Positions 43,908-51,700 of a DNA stretch of 54,297 nucleotides are shown one piece after another. The DNA lies in assembly GCA_016868175.1 (NCBI GenBank), contig VGHO01000004.1:1-54297 (forward strand). The letters are read 5' to 3'. The translations under genes and the position numbers were made by a program. The stretch's first letter is position 1, and every line of letters starts with the position of its first letter. The notes under the pieces were generated by a model, which did no database searches, was not told the origin of the DNA, and worked only from the letters and a program-made list of their open reading frames with translations. Source of the stretch: Betaproteobacteria bacterium (GTDB lineage Bacteria > Pseudomonadota > Gammaproteobacteria > Burkholderiales > Burkholderiaceae_E).

Positions 43908-45110
43908 ATGTGTGTGGTTTGTGGCTGCGGAGAAAGCACTGAGCATCCGGCCAGGATCGAGAAGGGCGGCCACGGCGGCGAGCGCACTTCTGGCGAGCAT
44001 GGGTCCGGCGAGCGCACTTCTGGCGAGCGCACTTCCGGCGAGCACACGTCTGGCGCACGTTCGTCAAGCGACGGCGGAGGCGGGCGTTCTGCGGGCAGCG
44101 CCGCCACCGGTGCATACCCCACAACACTCGACTTCAGCGCAAACGCAGCCAGGGTTTCCGTACCCGGGATGAGTACTGCACGCGCAATACGGCTCGAGGA
44201 GGATGTGCTCGGCGCAAACAACCGGGTCGCAGCGCTCAACCGCAGCCGCTTCGAGGAGCACGGGGTACTTGCGCTCAACCTGGTATCAAGCCCCGGCTCG
44301 GGCAAGACCACCCTGTTGTGCGAAACCCTTTTGCGTTTACAGCGCGCAAGCCCTGAGCTTGGCCTGCTGGTGATCGAGGGCGACCAGCAATCCCGGATCG
44401 ACGCCGAGAGGATCGGGCAAACCGGTGTTGCGGCGGTTCAGGTCAACACCGGCAAAGGGTGCCATCTCGATGCACCTATGGTGGAGCGCGCCTTCACTGC
44501 GTTGCATGCGCACCTGCCGCATGCCCATCACCACCATCCGCACCCACAGCATGCCCATCACCACCATGCGCACCTGCCGCATGCCCATCACCACCATCCG
44601 CACCCACAGCATGCCCATCACCACCATCCGCACCCGCCGCATGTTCACCATGACCCCTCTCACGCCCCGCCCAACGCTGTGGGGGCCCTGCTCTTCATCG
44701 AAAACGTGGGCAATCTGGTCTGCCCGGCGCTTTGGGATCTTGGCGAAGACGCCAAGGTGGTGGTGCTCTCGGTAACCGAGGGCGAGGACAAGCCGCTCAA
44801 GTATCCGGATATGTTTGCAGCGGCGTCGCTGATGCTCCTCAACAAGGTCGACCTGCTTGCGCATGTGCGCTTTGATGCAGACCGCTGCGAGGAACTGGCG
44901 CGACAGATCAGCCCGGGGATCTCGATCCTGCGGGTGTCGGCCTACACCGGTGAGGGCATGGATGCCTGGCTGGGCTGGCTCGGCAGTGCGCTGGCACAAA
45001 AGCGCGAGCGCGCGCAGCGCCTCAGGGCGCAGCGTCTTCGCCAGAGCATCGCTGCCTTGCAGGAGGAACTTGCCCAGGTCGAGGCCCGCGAGCTTCCGGC
45101 CTCGAACTGA
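43908..45110 (+). CDS. hypB: Hydrogenase nickel GTPase HypB with two repeat insertions
   Basis: 400 residues. The N-terminal nickel site CVVCGCG (Cys2, 5, 7), Walker [10 protein letters not shown] (about 127-135), G-domain metal pair Cys185-His186 (GKGCH) and Cys272 (NLVCP) are all present. Two insertions are unusual. Residues ~24-53 are GER/EHTS repeats where other HypBs often have a His-rich linker. Residues 201-250 are five decapeptides rich in His (HAHHHH type) inside the G domain, between Cys185-His186 and Cys272; in E. coli HypB these ligands are only about 31 residues apart. The His stretch could store or buffer nickel. Confidence 0.95.
   Translation: MCVVCGCGESTEHPARIEKGGHGGERTSGEHGSGERTSGERTSGEHTSGARSSSDGGGGRSAGSAATGAYPTTLDFSANAARVSVPGMSTARAIRLEEDVLGANNRVAALNRSRFEEHGVLALNLVSSPGSGKTTLLCETLLRLQRASPELGLLVIEGDQQSRIDAERIGQTGVAAVQVNTGKGCHLDAPMVERAFTALHAHLPHAHHHHPHPQHAHHHHAHLPHAHHHHPHPQHAHHHHPHPPHVHHDPSHAPPNAVGALLFIENVGNLVCPALWDLGEDAKVVVLSVTEGEDKPLKYPDMFAAASLMLLNKVDLLAHVRFDADRCEELARQISPGISILRVSAYTGEGMDAWLGWLGSALAQKRERAQRLRAQRLRQSIAALQEELAQVEARELPASN
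43977..44066 (+). repeat. 15-bp tandem repeat, 6 units, in the N-terminal linker of hypB
   Basis: Units of GGCGAGCGCACTTCT and variants, encoding [30 protein letters not shown]. In frame. Confidence 0.95.
44508..44657 (+). repeat. 30-bp tandem repeat, 4 full units and one degenerate, His-rich region of hypB
   Basis: Alternating 30-bp units (44508-44537, 44538-44567, 44568-44597, 44598-44627) that share the last 18 bases, GCATGCCCATCACCACCA plus T. Units 1 and 3 match, as do units 2 and 4, so a 60-bp block has been duplicated. A fifth unit is degenerate. Encodes [10 protein letters not shown] and [10 protein letters not shown] peptides. Confidence 0.95.
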
Positions 45111-45122
45111 GACGGCGCGGCT

Positions 45123-46544
45123 GTGGACGACCCGCAGCGGGCGCCGGCGGTGCTTGGCCTCGGCGCCATGCTCGCCAACCGGGCGGTTCTGGCGAGCGAT
45201 CAGGGTTGGCTCTGGTCGGACCACCACGGCGACCTGCGCAACCCCGGCGCATGCAGGGCGCTGCGCAGCACCGTCGAAGCCTGGCTCGCAAACCCCCGCC
45301 AGAGCATCCTTGCCTTCGCACACGACCGGCATCCGGACTTCTACAGCACGCGGATTGCCCATGAACTCGGCGCGTACTACGCGGTTCCAGTGCTCGCTGT
45401 TCAGCACCACCATGCGCATGTTGCAGCCGTTGTGGCAAAGCACCGCATCGGGGGGCCGGTGCTCGGGCTTGCGCTCGACGGTTTCGGCTGGGGTGCCGAC
45501 GACACGGCTTGGGGCGGCGAGGTACTCCTCGTGCATGCCCACCGCTGGTCGCGGCTTGCCCACCTCCAGCGACTGCCCATGCCAGGCGGCGACCAGGCCA
45601 CGCTGCAACCCTGGCGGCTCGCGCTCGCATGGGCCCATACCCGTGGGGCAGCCCCGGCGCGACTGCGCCGGGGACCCTCCACCGCGCAGTTGCGAACCCC
45701 CTCCGAAGACCCCACCGGTCTGCCCGTGGGCGCACCGGCGTGGAGCGCAGACAGAGCCGCCGTGCTGCACATGCTCGAGCGCGACCTCAACTGCCCCACC
45801 ACCTCGAGCGCAGGGCGGTGGTTCGACGCGATGGCAGCGCTGCTTGGCTTGTGCAGCACCCAGCCCAACGAGGTGCAGGCAGCGCAACTCCTCGAGGCGG
45901 CGGCTGAGCGCTACCTGGCGCAACTTCCCGTGTGCGCTGCACCTCCGGGCGGGTACGGGTCGGACCGGGGCCACTGGGTGCGAGGCACCGAGAGCGAACT
46001 GCCGATCGGAGACCTGGTGTCGGAGCTCCTCGATGAACTTGCCCCAGCAGGCCCGCGCAGCGACCAGCCAGCCTCCAGCCGCGCAGCATCTGCCTCAGAG
46101 GCGCAAGTGAACCGCGCCGCAGCCGGTTTTCACCTCGGTCTTGCCGACGGGCTGGTGCGCAGCCTCGCAAGCTGGGCCCGGCGCTGCGCGGTTGGGCAGG
46201 TGTGCCTGAGCGGTGGATGTCTTGCCAACCGCATCCTGCGCGAGAGACTCTGCGCGGGTCTGCAGCGGGCAGGACTGCAGACCTGGCTCATGGCGCACGG
46301 TGAACATGGCGACGCGAGCCTTGCGCTCGGACAGGCTTTCGTGGCTCGCGCCTGGCTGAGCGCATGGAAAGCCGCCGGACACCCCGCCGCGGATGCACCA
46401 CGCCCTGAAGGGGTTCTGGCAGCGCAGTGCGGTACTCTAGTCCTCGAGGCAGATCCGCAGCCCTGGGAGAGCCTCGTGGAATCACCCCGCCCTGAGGAGC
46501 ATGCACAGTGTGCCTCGCTGTACCGGCCCGCATCGTTGAGTTAG
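45123..46544 (+). CDS. hypF: Short HypF (HypF2-type) carbamoyltransferase, Kae1-like part only
   Basis: 473 residues from a GTG at 45123. It contains the HypF C-terminal domain: VLAVQHHHAHVAAVVAKH (metal site), LALDGFGWGADDTAWGGE, and VCLSGGCLANRILRERL. Missing are the acylphosphatase domain, zinc fingers and YrdC domain that make full HypF about 750 residues. A similar short HypF2 exists in Cupriavidus necator hydrogenase clusters. The missing carbamoyl-adenylate step may come from a full-length HypF elsewhere. A Ser/Ala linker near residues 320-330 is not conserved. Its end overlaps hypC by 37 bp. Confidence 0.88.
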   Translation: MDDPQRAPAVLGLGAMLANRAVLASDQGWLWSDHHGDLRNPGACRALRSTVEAWLANPRQSILAFAHDRHPDFYSTRIAHELGAYYAVPVLAVQHHHAHVAAVVAKHRIGGPVLGLALDGFGWGADDTAWGGEVLLVHAHRWSRLAHLQRLPMPGGDQATLQPWRLALAWAHTRGAAPARLRRGPSTAQLRTPSEDPTGLPVGAPAWSADRAAVLHMLERDLNCPTTSSAGRWFDAMAALLGLCSTQPNEVQAAQLLEAAAERYLAQLPVCAAPPGGYGSDRGHWVRGTESELPIGDLVSELLDELAPAGPRSDQPASSRAASASEAQVNRAAAGFHLGLADGLVRSLASWARRCAVGQVCLSGGCLANRILRERLCAGLQRAGLQTWLMAHGEHGDASLALGQAFVARAWLSAWKAAGHPAADAPRPEGVLAAQCGTLVLEADPQPWESLVESPRPEEHAQCASLYRPASLS

Positions 46545-46720
46545 GCGTCTCGCAGACCGCAGTGGTCGACCTCGGCGGCGTGCGCAAGAGCGTTTCGCTG
46601 GCACTGCTCGACGATGTGCAGGTGGGCGACTATGTGATCGTGCACGTGGGCCATGCGATTGCTCTGGTCGATGCCGAGGAGGCTGCCCAGACGCTTGCGC
46701 TTTTCGATGCGTTTCGTTGA
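46508..46720 (+). CDS. hypC: Hydrogenase assembly chaperone HypC
   Basis: 70 residues from a GTG with GAGGAG upstream. Cys2 (MCLAVPARI) is the essential residue carrying the Fe(CN)2CO unit with HypD. VGDYVIVHVGHAIALVDAEEA is the OB-fold core. Lies within the hypF end and overlaps hypD by 14 bp. Confidence 0.94.
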   Translation: MCLAVPARIVELGVSQTAVVDLGGVRKSVSLALLDDVQVGDYVIVHVGHAIALVDAEEAAQTLALFDAFR

Positions 46721-48071
46721 CGAATTCAGGGACGTCGAACGCGCAAGGGGCCTCGCGCGGGCCATCCACGCCGAGGCGCTCCCCGATCGTCGCTATCGCC
46801 TGATGGAGTTCTGCGGCGGGCACACCCATGCGATCGCCCGTCACGGGCTGAGCGACCTGCTCCCGCAACAGGTGCGCCTGGTTCACGGACCTGGCTGCCC
46901 TGTTTGCGTGCTTCCGATCGGCCGGGTGGACATGGCGATCACGCTGGCGCTCGAAGGCGGCGTCACCCTGTGCACGTATGCGGATACGCTGCGGATACCC
47001 GCTTCGCAGGGCATGACGCTGCTCAAGGCCAAGTCGGCGGGTGCCGACGTGCGCACGGTGTACTCGCCTGCGGATGCACTTGCGATCGCACGCGCCGATA
47101 CTTCCCGCGAGGTGGTTTTCATGGCGATCGGCTTTGAAACCACCACGCCGCCCACGGCTCTTGCGATCGATCAGGCCTGCAGCGAGGGCCTCGGTAACTT
47201 TTCGGTGATGTGCAATCACGTGCTCACACCTCCGGCGATCATGGCCATTCTCGAAGGCGGCGCGAGCGGCCAGGGCGCAAGCCTCGATGGGATCGTTGGG
47301 CCAGGACATGTGAGCCTGATCACCGGCGCGCAAGCCTTCGCACCGGTGGTAAGCCGTCATGGCATGCCGCTGGTGATCGCAGGCTTCGAACCGCTCGACG
47401 TACTGCAGGCGATCCTGCTCCTGCTGCGCCAGATCAACGATGGCAGGGCAGCGCTCGAGAACCAGTTCACCCGCGCGGTCACCCTCGAGGGCAACCGCAA
47501 GGCGCAAGCGCGCATCGAGCGCGTGTTCCAGAGGCGCGAGTCCTTCGAGTGGCGCGGTCTTGGCACCCTCGCCAACTCGGCGCTCCGACTTGCCGACCGG
47601 TACGCGCCCTGGGACGCCGAGCGCAAGTTTTTCATGCACTACCGCACGGTTGCCGATCACAAGGCCTGCGCCTGCAGCGAAGTGCTGCGCGGCATCCGGG
47701 ACCCGCGGGAGTGCAAGATCTTCGGCACCGTCTGCACCCCGGATCATCCGATCGGATCGTGCATGGTCTCGAGCGAGGGCGCGTGCGCGGCGGTGTATCT
47801 GCACCGTTCGAAGCCCCGTGCGGAGCCGCATCGGGAACCTCATGCAAAGCCTCAGCCGAAGCCCCGTGCGGAGCCGCATCCGGAGCCGCATCCGGAGCCC
47901 GATGCCAAGGCCCCTTCCCAGAACGGAGCGCCGGCGCCCGAACCCTTCCAGGCCAAAGACGCGCCTTGCGGCGACGCCTTCCTTCCGGCGCGCACCGGCC
48001 TGCGAGACCCGATCATCCCGGCGAACCCGCCACTTTCCGGGCGCGATGAAGCCATTCGCACCACGGCTTGA
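46707..48071 (+). CDS. hypD: Hydrogenase maturation protein HypD with extended repetitive C-terminus
   Basis: 454 residues; about 375 is usual. All key motifs are seen: FCGGHTH, GPGCPVCVLP, GFETTTPPTA, CNHVLTPPAIMAILE, and the C-terminal 4Fe-4S cysteines in CACSEVLRG, ECKIFGTVCTPDHPIGSCMVSSEGAC. After SEGACAAVYLH, where the family ends, about 80 more residues follow, first a 12-bp repeat encoding KPRAEPH-type peptides, then unrecognised sequence. The start at 46707 overlaps hypC. HypD builds the Fe(CN)2CO group on HypC. Confidence 0.93.
   Translation: MRFVDEFRDVERARGLARAIHAEALPDRRYRLMEFCGGHTHAIARHGLSDLLPQQVRLVHGPGCPVCVLPIGRVDMAITLALEGGVTLCTYADTLRIPASQGMTLLKAKSAGADVRTVYSPADALAIARADTSREVVFMAIGFETTTPPTALAIDQACSEGLGNFSVMCNHVLTPPAIMAILEGGASGQGASLDGIVGPGHVSLITGAQAFAPVVSRHGMPLVIAGFEPLDVLQAILLLLRQINDGRAALENQFTRAVTLEGNRKAQARIERVFQRRESFEWRGLGTLANSALRLADRYAPWDAERKFFMHYRTVADHKACACSEVLRGIRDPRECKIFGTVCTPDHPIGSCMVSSEGACAAVYLHRSKPRAEPHREPHAKPQPKPRAEPHPEPHPEPDAKAPSQNGAPAPEPFQAKDAPCGDAFLPARTGLRDPIIPANPPLSGRDEAIRTTA
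47811..47906 (+). repeat. 12-bp / 48-bp repeat in the hypD tail
   Basis: The 22-bp sequence starting AAGCCCCGTGCGGAGC at 47811 recurs at 47859, giving a 48-bp period built of 12-bp GAGCCGCATCCG-like units. Encodes the Lys/Pro/Glu/His-rich tail of HypD. Confidence 0.85.
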
Positions 48072-49119
48072 CCTGCTCCGCGGGCGGGTGGACCTCAACC
48101 ACGGTGCCGGTGGACGTTCGACCGCCCAGCTGATTGCCCAGCTCTTCGAGCCCGCGCTACGCAACCCGCTTCTCAACACCGCCGAAGATGCGGCAGTGCT
48201 GCCCGGCCTTGCGGCCCATGGCCCGGCATCTGCTGCCGCCGCCAGCGCTCGCCTCGTGGTTGCCTGCGATGCGCATGTGGTGTCGCCGATCTTCTTCCCG
48301 GGAGGCGATCTTGGGAGCCTTGCTGTGCACGGCACGCTCAACGATCTCGCGATGATGGGCGCGCGACCGCTCTACCTGAGTGCGGCGTTCATCCTTGAGG
48401 AGGGGTTTCCGCTTGGCGATCTGCATCGGCTGGCCCGTTCGATGGGCGATGCGGCACGCGCTGCCGGCGTGGCGATCGTGACGGGCGACACCAAGGTCGT
48501 CGAGCGCAACAAGGCGGACGGCGTCTTCATCACCACCACCGGTATCGGGATACTCGACGCGGAGTTGTCGCTCGCCAGCAGTGCTGCGAGGCCGGGCGAC
48601 AGGATCATCGTCTCGGGCAGCATCGGCGATCACGGGATTGCAGTGATCTCGCGACGGGAGTCGTTTGCCTTCGATACCTCCATCGTGTCGGACTCGGCCG
48701 ACCTCACGCCGCTCGTGCGTTGCGTTCTGGAGGCGGGATCCACCGGCGTGCGCGTGCTGCGCGATCCGACCCGCGGGGGGCTCGCCACAGCGCTCAACGA
48801 AATCGCGCACAGTTCACAGGTGAGCCTGCAGATCCGCGAGGAAGCGCTTGTGGTCAAGCCGCAAGTCCACGCAGCCTGCGAACTCCTCGGCCTTGATCCA
48901 CTCTACATCGCCAACGAAGGCAAGGTTGTGCTGATCTGCAACCCCGCAGTGGCGCAAGCTGTGTTGCACGCCATGCGGCAACACCCGCTCGGCGCCGATT
49001 CGGCAGCGATCGGTGAGGTTTGCGCCGGGGAACCCGGCAGCGTGGTGATGCAGACCCGTCTGGGGGGCTGGCGCCTGGTCGACTGGCTGAGCGGCGACCC
49101 GCTGCCCCGGATATGCTGA
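48046..49119 (+). CDS. hypE: Hydrogenase maturation protein HypE
   Basis: 357 residues, ending in PRIC, where the last Cys is converted to the thiocyanate carrier. LNHGAGGRSTAQLI, GTLNDLAMMGARP, GDTKVVERNKADGVFI and RDPTRGGLATALNEIA are the PurM-like ATP-binding signatures. The start lies within the hypD tail (26-bp overlap), so extension of hypD has kept the downstream start in place. It supplies the cyanide ligands with HypF. Last recognised gene of the hydrogenase block. Confidence 0.95.
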   Translation: MKPFAPRLDLLRGRVDLNHGAGGRSTAQLIAQLFEPALRNPLLNTAEDAAVLPGLAAHGPASAAAASARLVVACDAHVVSPIFFPGGDLGSLAVHGTLNDLAMMGARPLYLSAAFILEEGFPLGDLHRLARSMGDAARAAGVAIVTGDTKVVERNKADGVFITTTGIGILDAELSLASSAARPGDRIIVSGSIGDHGIAVISRRESFAFDTSIVSDSADLTPLVRCVLEAGSTGVRVLRDPTRGGLATALNEIAHSSQVSLQIREEALVVKPQVHAACELLGLDPLYIANEGKVVLICNPAVAQAVLHAMRQHPLGADSAAIGEVCAGEPGSVVMQTRLGGWRLVDWLSGDPLPRIC

Positions 49120-49150
49120 CCATGAACCTCTTGAAGGAGCCAGACCCGCC

Positions 49151-49540
49151 ATGCCACGACGCCTGATCACCTCCGGATCCACCTTTGAGGCAAAGGCCGC
49201 CTACAGCCGTGCAGTGGTCGACGGCGATTTCTGCTTCGTTTCGGGCACCACCGGATACGACTATGCGAGCATGACGATTTCGCCCGATGTTGTTGAGCAA
49301 GCCGAGCAATGCTTTCGCAACATCGGCTCGGCGCTGAATGCGGCAGGGTTTGCGCTGGAAGACGCGGTGCGTATCGTGGTGCATCTCACCGACCGGGCGG
49401 ATTTCGAAGCGGTCGCGCCGGTCTTGCGCAAGCATCTGCACGCAACCCGTGCAGCCAACACCACCGTCATCAGCCAGTTGCTTGCGCCGGAGATGCGCAT
49501 CGAGATCGAGGTAACCGCAATGCGGCGCCGCGGGGAGTAA
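49151..49540 (+). CDS. RidA/YjgF family protein
   Basis: 129 residues with the Rid fold pattern: CFVSGTTGYDYASMTI, QAEQCFRNIGSALNAAGF and a C-terminal EMRIEIEVTAMRR. It lacks the full RidA catalytic pattern, resembling other Rid subfamilies. It follows hypE by 31 bp with GAAGGAG upstream. Role unknown; it may be co-transcribed with the hyp genes by chance. Confidence 0.85.
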   Translation: MPRRLITSGSTFEAKAAYSRAVVDGDFCFVSGTTGYDYASMTISPDVVEQAEQCFRNIGSALNAAGFALEDAVRIVVHLTDRADFEAVAPVLRKHLHATRAANTTVISQLLAPEMRIEIEVTAMRRRGE

Positions 49541-49624
49541 CTGCGCAGTTGCCGTGCAGGTGGAGCGGTGGCACTCCACCTGGCACCGAGGTGCGCCTTG
49601 CGATCGTGGACCTGCGAGGGTTGA

Positions 49625-50794
49625 TCAGCGCAGGCTTTTGTAGATCGCCGATTCGAAGGCCTCGAAGAGCGGCACCGACTCCTTGTCGGCGAAGGGAAAC
49701 ATCTGGGTGATGTAAACACCCCCAACGCCGGTGGTTGGGTCGATCCAGTAGTACGAGTTGGCCAGACCCGCCCACATCAATCCGCCGGCCGGCCTGCCGG
49801 TTGGCGCAGCTTCGAGATTGACCTGGAAGGCGAGGCTCCAGGTCTTGTTCACGCCGGGGAAGAACTCCGCGTCGTTGGTGAGCGGATGGGCAGCGATCAG
49901 CCGGGTAACCCGGCAATCACCCATGTGGTTGAGGCCGAGAAGCTCCACCGTCTCAGGGCGAAGCACCCGTTCGCCTCCAAGCTGACCGCCATTGAGGATC
50001 ATGCGCACAAAACGCAGGTAGTCCTGGGCGGTGCTGTAAAGGCCTCCGCCCCCCATCTCGAACTCGGGCTCCTGAGTGAGCTCAAAGGCAAAAGGGGCGA
50101 GTTTTCCATCTTCACCGCGCAAGTGGGTACCCGCGAGGCGCTCCCGCATGGCCGGAGTGATCTTGAACGCGGTGCTGCCCATGCCCAGGGGATCGAAGAG
50201 GTTGGCCTCGAGGAACCGACCCAGGGTGAGACCGCTGACCGCCTCCACCATCAGGCCGGCCCAATCGATGTTGATCCCGTACTCCCAGCGTTCGCCCGGA
50301 TCGAAGAGCAGGGGCAGGGTGAGCGCCTTGCGCGCGCAGGAGGTGATGCTTGGAATGTCGAGCGCAGCCTGCACCCTGGCAATGTCTTGATTCCATATCT
50401 CATAGCTGAATCCGGCGCTGTGGCTGAGCAGATGACGCAGCGTTACCGCGCGCCTGGGTGCACGGAATTGCGGTTGACCGTGGTCGTCGAAACCGGTGAG
50501 GACTTGTGCGTGCGCGATGTTGGGCACCACAAGGCTCGCCGGTGCATCGAGGTCGATCAGTTTGCGCTCCACGCACTGCACCGCAGCGATCGAAGTGATC
50601 GCCTTGGTCATCGAAGCGATCCAGCACACGGTGTCGGGGGTCATCGCCACTCCGGTGCCGAGGATGCGCTCGCCAAAGGCTCCCTCGTAGATGGTGTGCT
50701 CGCGGTTGCAGGCCGTGGCGATCACGCCCGCCACCCGCCCCTCGGATACCGCTTGCTGAAGCAGGGTATCAATACCCAGGTGATCAATCTGCAT
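49625..50794 (-). CDS. Serine hydrolase, beta-lactamase (class C/EstB) family
   Basis: 389 residues from an ATG with GAGGAG upstream. Ser61/Lys64 in ASMTKAIT are the S-x-x-K pair. YGINIDWAG supplies Y-x-N, and LLSHSAGFSYE is a family mark. There is no signal peptide, so it is a cytoplasmic esterase- or amidase-like enzyme rather than an antibiotic-resistance enzyme. It is convergent with the Rid gene. Confidence 0.9.
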   Translation of the reverse strand: MQIDHLGIDTLLQQAVSEGRVAGVIATACNREHTIYEGAFGERILGTGVAMTPDTVCWIASMTKAITSIAAVQCVERKLIDLDAPASLVVPNIAHAQVLTGFDDHGQPQFRAPRRAVTLRHLLSHSAGFSYEIWNQDIARVQAALDIPSITSCARKALTLPLLFDPGERWEYGINIDWAGLMVEAVSGLTLGRFLEANLFDPLGMGSTAFKITPAMRERLAGTHLRGEDGKLAPFAFELTQEPEFEMGGGGLYSTAQDYLRFVRMILNGGQLGGERVLRPETVELLGLNHMGDCRVTRLIAAHPLTNDAEFFPGVNKTWSLAFQVNLEAAPTGRPAGGLMWAGLANSYYWIDPTTGVGGVYITQMFPFADKESVPLFEAFESAIYKSLR

Positions 50795-50823
50795 CGAAAA
50801 GTCTCCTCGTTTCGTGAATGAAA

Positions 50824-51180
50824 TCAGCTGCATTTGAGCGATGCTGCAACAACCTGCCGAACCACGCTGGCCGCGTTGTAGCGGAGCAGTTCGGGTCTGG
50901 AGGCGAGCCTCTGATGGACGGCGGCCACAAGATCGTCGAGTCGCGCCTGCGCACCGAGGCAGACCTCGGGATCACGGGCAAAGACGAGCGCATCCACTAC
51001 CCCCATGATGTAGTGACGACCCGATTCGCGCACTTCGGCCCGGGTATCGTCGAGGCGCGCATAAAGTTCCGCAGTACTCAGAAAGCGCACCGAGGGCTGC
51101 GCGGACACGGGCGAGACCAAAGCGGGTACGACCGCGATGATCAACCCCAGGATGAAGAGGTGCGCAAAACCGCGGCGCCG
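50824..51180 (-). CDS. Small exported protein, Rap1a/Tai-like
   Basis: About 105-120 residues; the start is unresolved because no ATG or GTG lies near the signal peptide (only a TTG at 51144). A hydrophobic segment (LFILGLIIAVVPALVSPVSA) precedes a mature part with HYIMGVVDAL, EVCLGAQARLDDLVAAVHQRL and a final LKC. The GYI-x-GVxDA, C, D-x-V and closing C pattern recalls the Rap1a/Tai immunity-type fold, common as secreted housekeeping proteins too. The coordinates give the supported part only. Confidence 0.55.
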   Translation of the reverse strand, partial: RRRGFAHLFILGLIIAVVPALVSPVSAQPSVRFLSTAELYARLDDTRAEVRESGRHYIMGVVDALVFARDPEVCLGAQARLDDLVAAVHQRLASRPELLRYNAASVVRQVVAASLKCS

Positions 51181-51328
51181 CGGTGCGTGTAGGATCCGTT
51201 GCGGAGTTGGATGTGCAGGGTTCTGTGGTTTCGGAACCGTGCGGTCGGGCAGGAGCCTTCCGCAGGCCTCTCCTGCACCCGCATCAGCATCCCGAGCGCC
51301 TGCTTCAAACATCCTTTGGGAGTGCACC

Positions 51329-51568
51329 ATGTTCAAGACCTCAACGACCGTTGCCATGCTGCTCTTTTCCGGTGCTGTGCTTGCGCACGGTTGCCCCGGT
51401 GAAATGAAGGCCATCGATGCCAAACTGGCAACCCAGCCGAAGGTTGCCGACGCCGACATGGCCAAGGTGAAGAAACTGCGCGCCGACGGGGAGGCAGCGC
51501 ACAAGGCCGGTCAGCACGGCGAATCCATGAAACTCCTCGCCGAGGCGAAGAAGATCCTCGGAATCTAG
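51329..51568 (+). CDS. Small periplasmic helical protein, function unknown
   Basis: 79 residues from an ATG with GGGAG upstream. The signal peptide (MFKTSTTVAMLLFSGAVLA) is followed by HGCPGEMKAIDAKLATQPKV and two predicted helices (ADMAKVKKLRADGEAAHKAGQHGESMKLLAEAKKIL), a TPR-like hairpin. No family with a known role is recognised. It is divergent from the Rap1a-like gene. Confidence 0.75.
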   Translation: MFKTSTTVAMLLFSGAVLAHGCPGEMKAIDAKLATQPKVADADMAKVKKLRADGEAAHKAGQHGESMKLLAEAKKILGI

Positions 51569-51584
51569 ACGATCTGCGGGTTCC

Positions 51585-51665
51585 GGGAGATCCCCGGTAT
51601 TCGGGAGATCCCCGGTATCGGGAACATTCTCGGTATCCAGGAGATTCTCGGGTTCCGGGAGATCC
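51585..51665. repeat. 18-bp tandem repeat, 4.5 units, intergenic
   Basis: Units 51585-51602, 51603-51620, 51621-51638 and 51639-51656, plus half a unit, based on GGGAGATCCCCGGTAT. It fills most of the 132-bp gap between the small periplasmic gene and the convergent Bug gene. Confidence 0.92.
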
Positions 51666-51700
51666 AAGGGGCCGCGCAGATGCCTGGGACAAGCGCACAG

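Noticed and set aside
44508-44657. Regular 30-bp spaced repeats considered as a CRISPR array
   Set aside because: Units are directly adjacent with no unique spacers, remain in the hypB frame, and no cas gene is present.
46482-48341. A 619-codon leftward open frame over hypC, hypD and hypE
   Set aside because: Shadow of the hyp genes; Arg/His/Gly-rich composition typical of antisense frames in high-GC DNA.
49625-50794. Class C beta-lactamase as an antibiotic resistance gene
   Set aside because: No signal peptide, and the motifs fit the wider EstB/serine-hydrolase family.
51341-51667. Leftward 108-codon frame with DLPxTGD repeats
   Set aside because: It translates the 18-bp intergenic repeat and then the antisense of the small periplasmic protein; no start signal.
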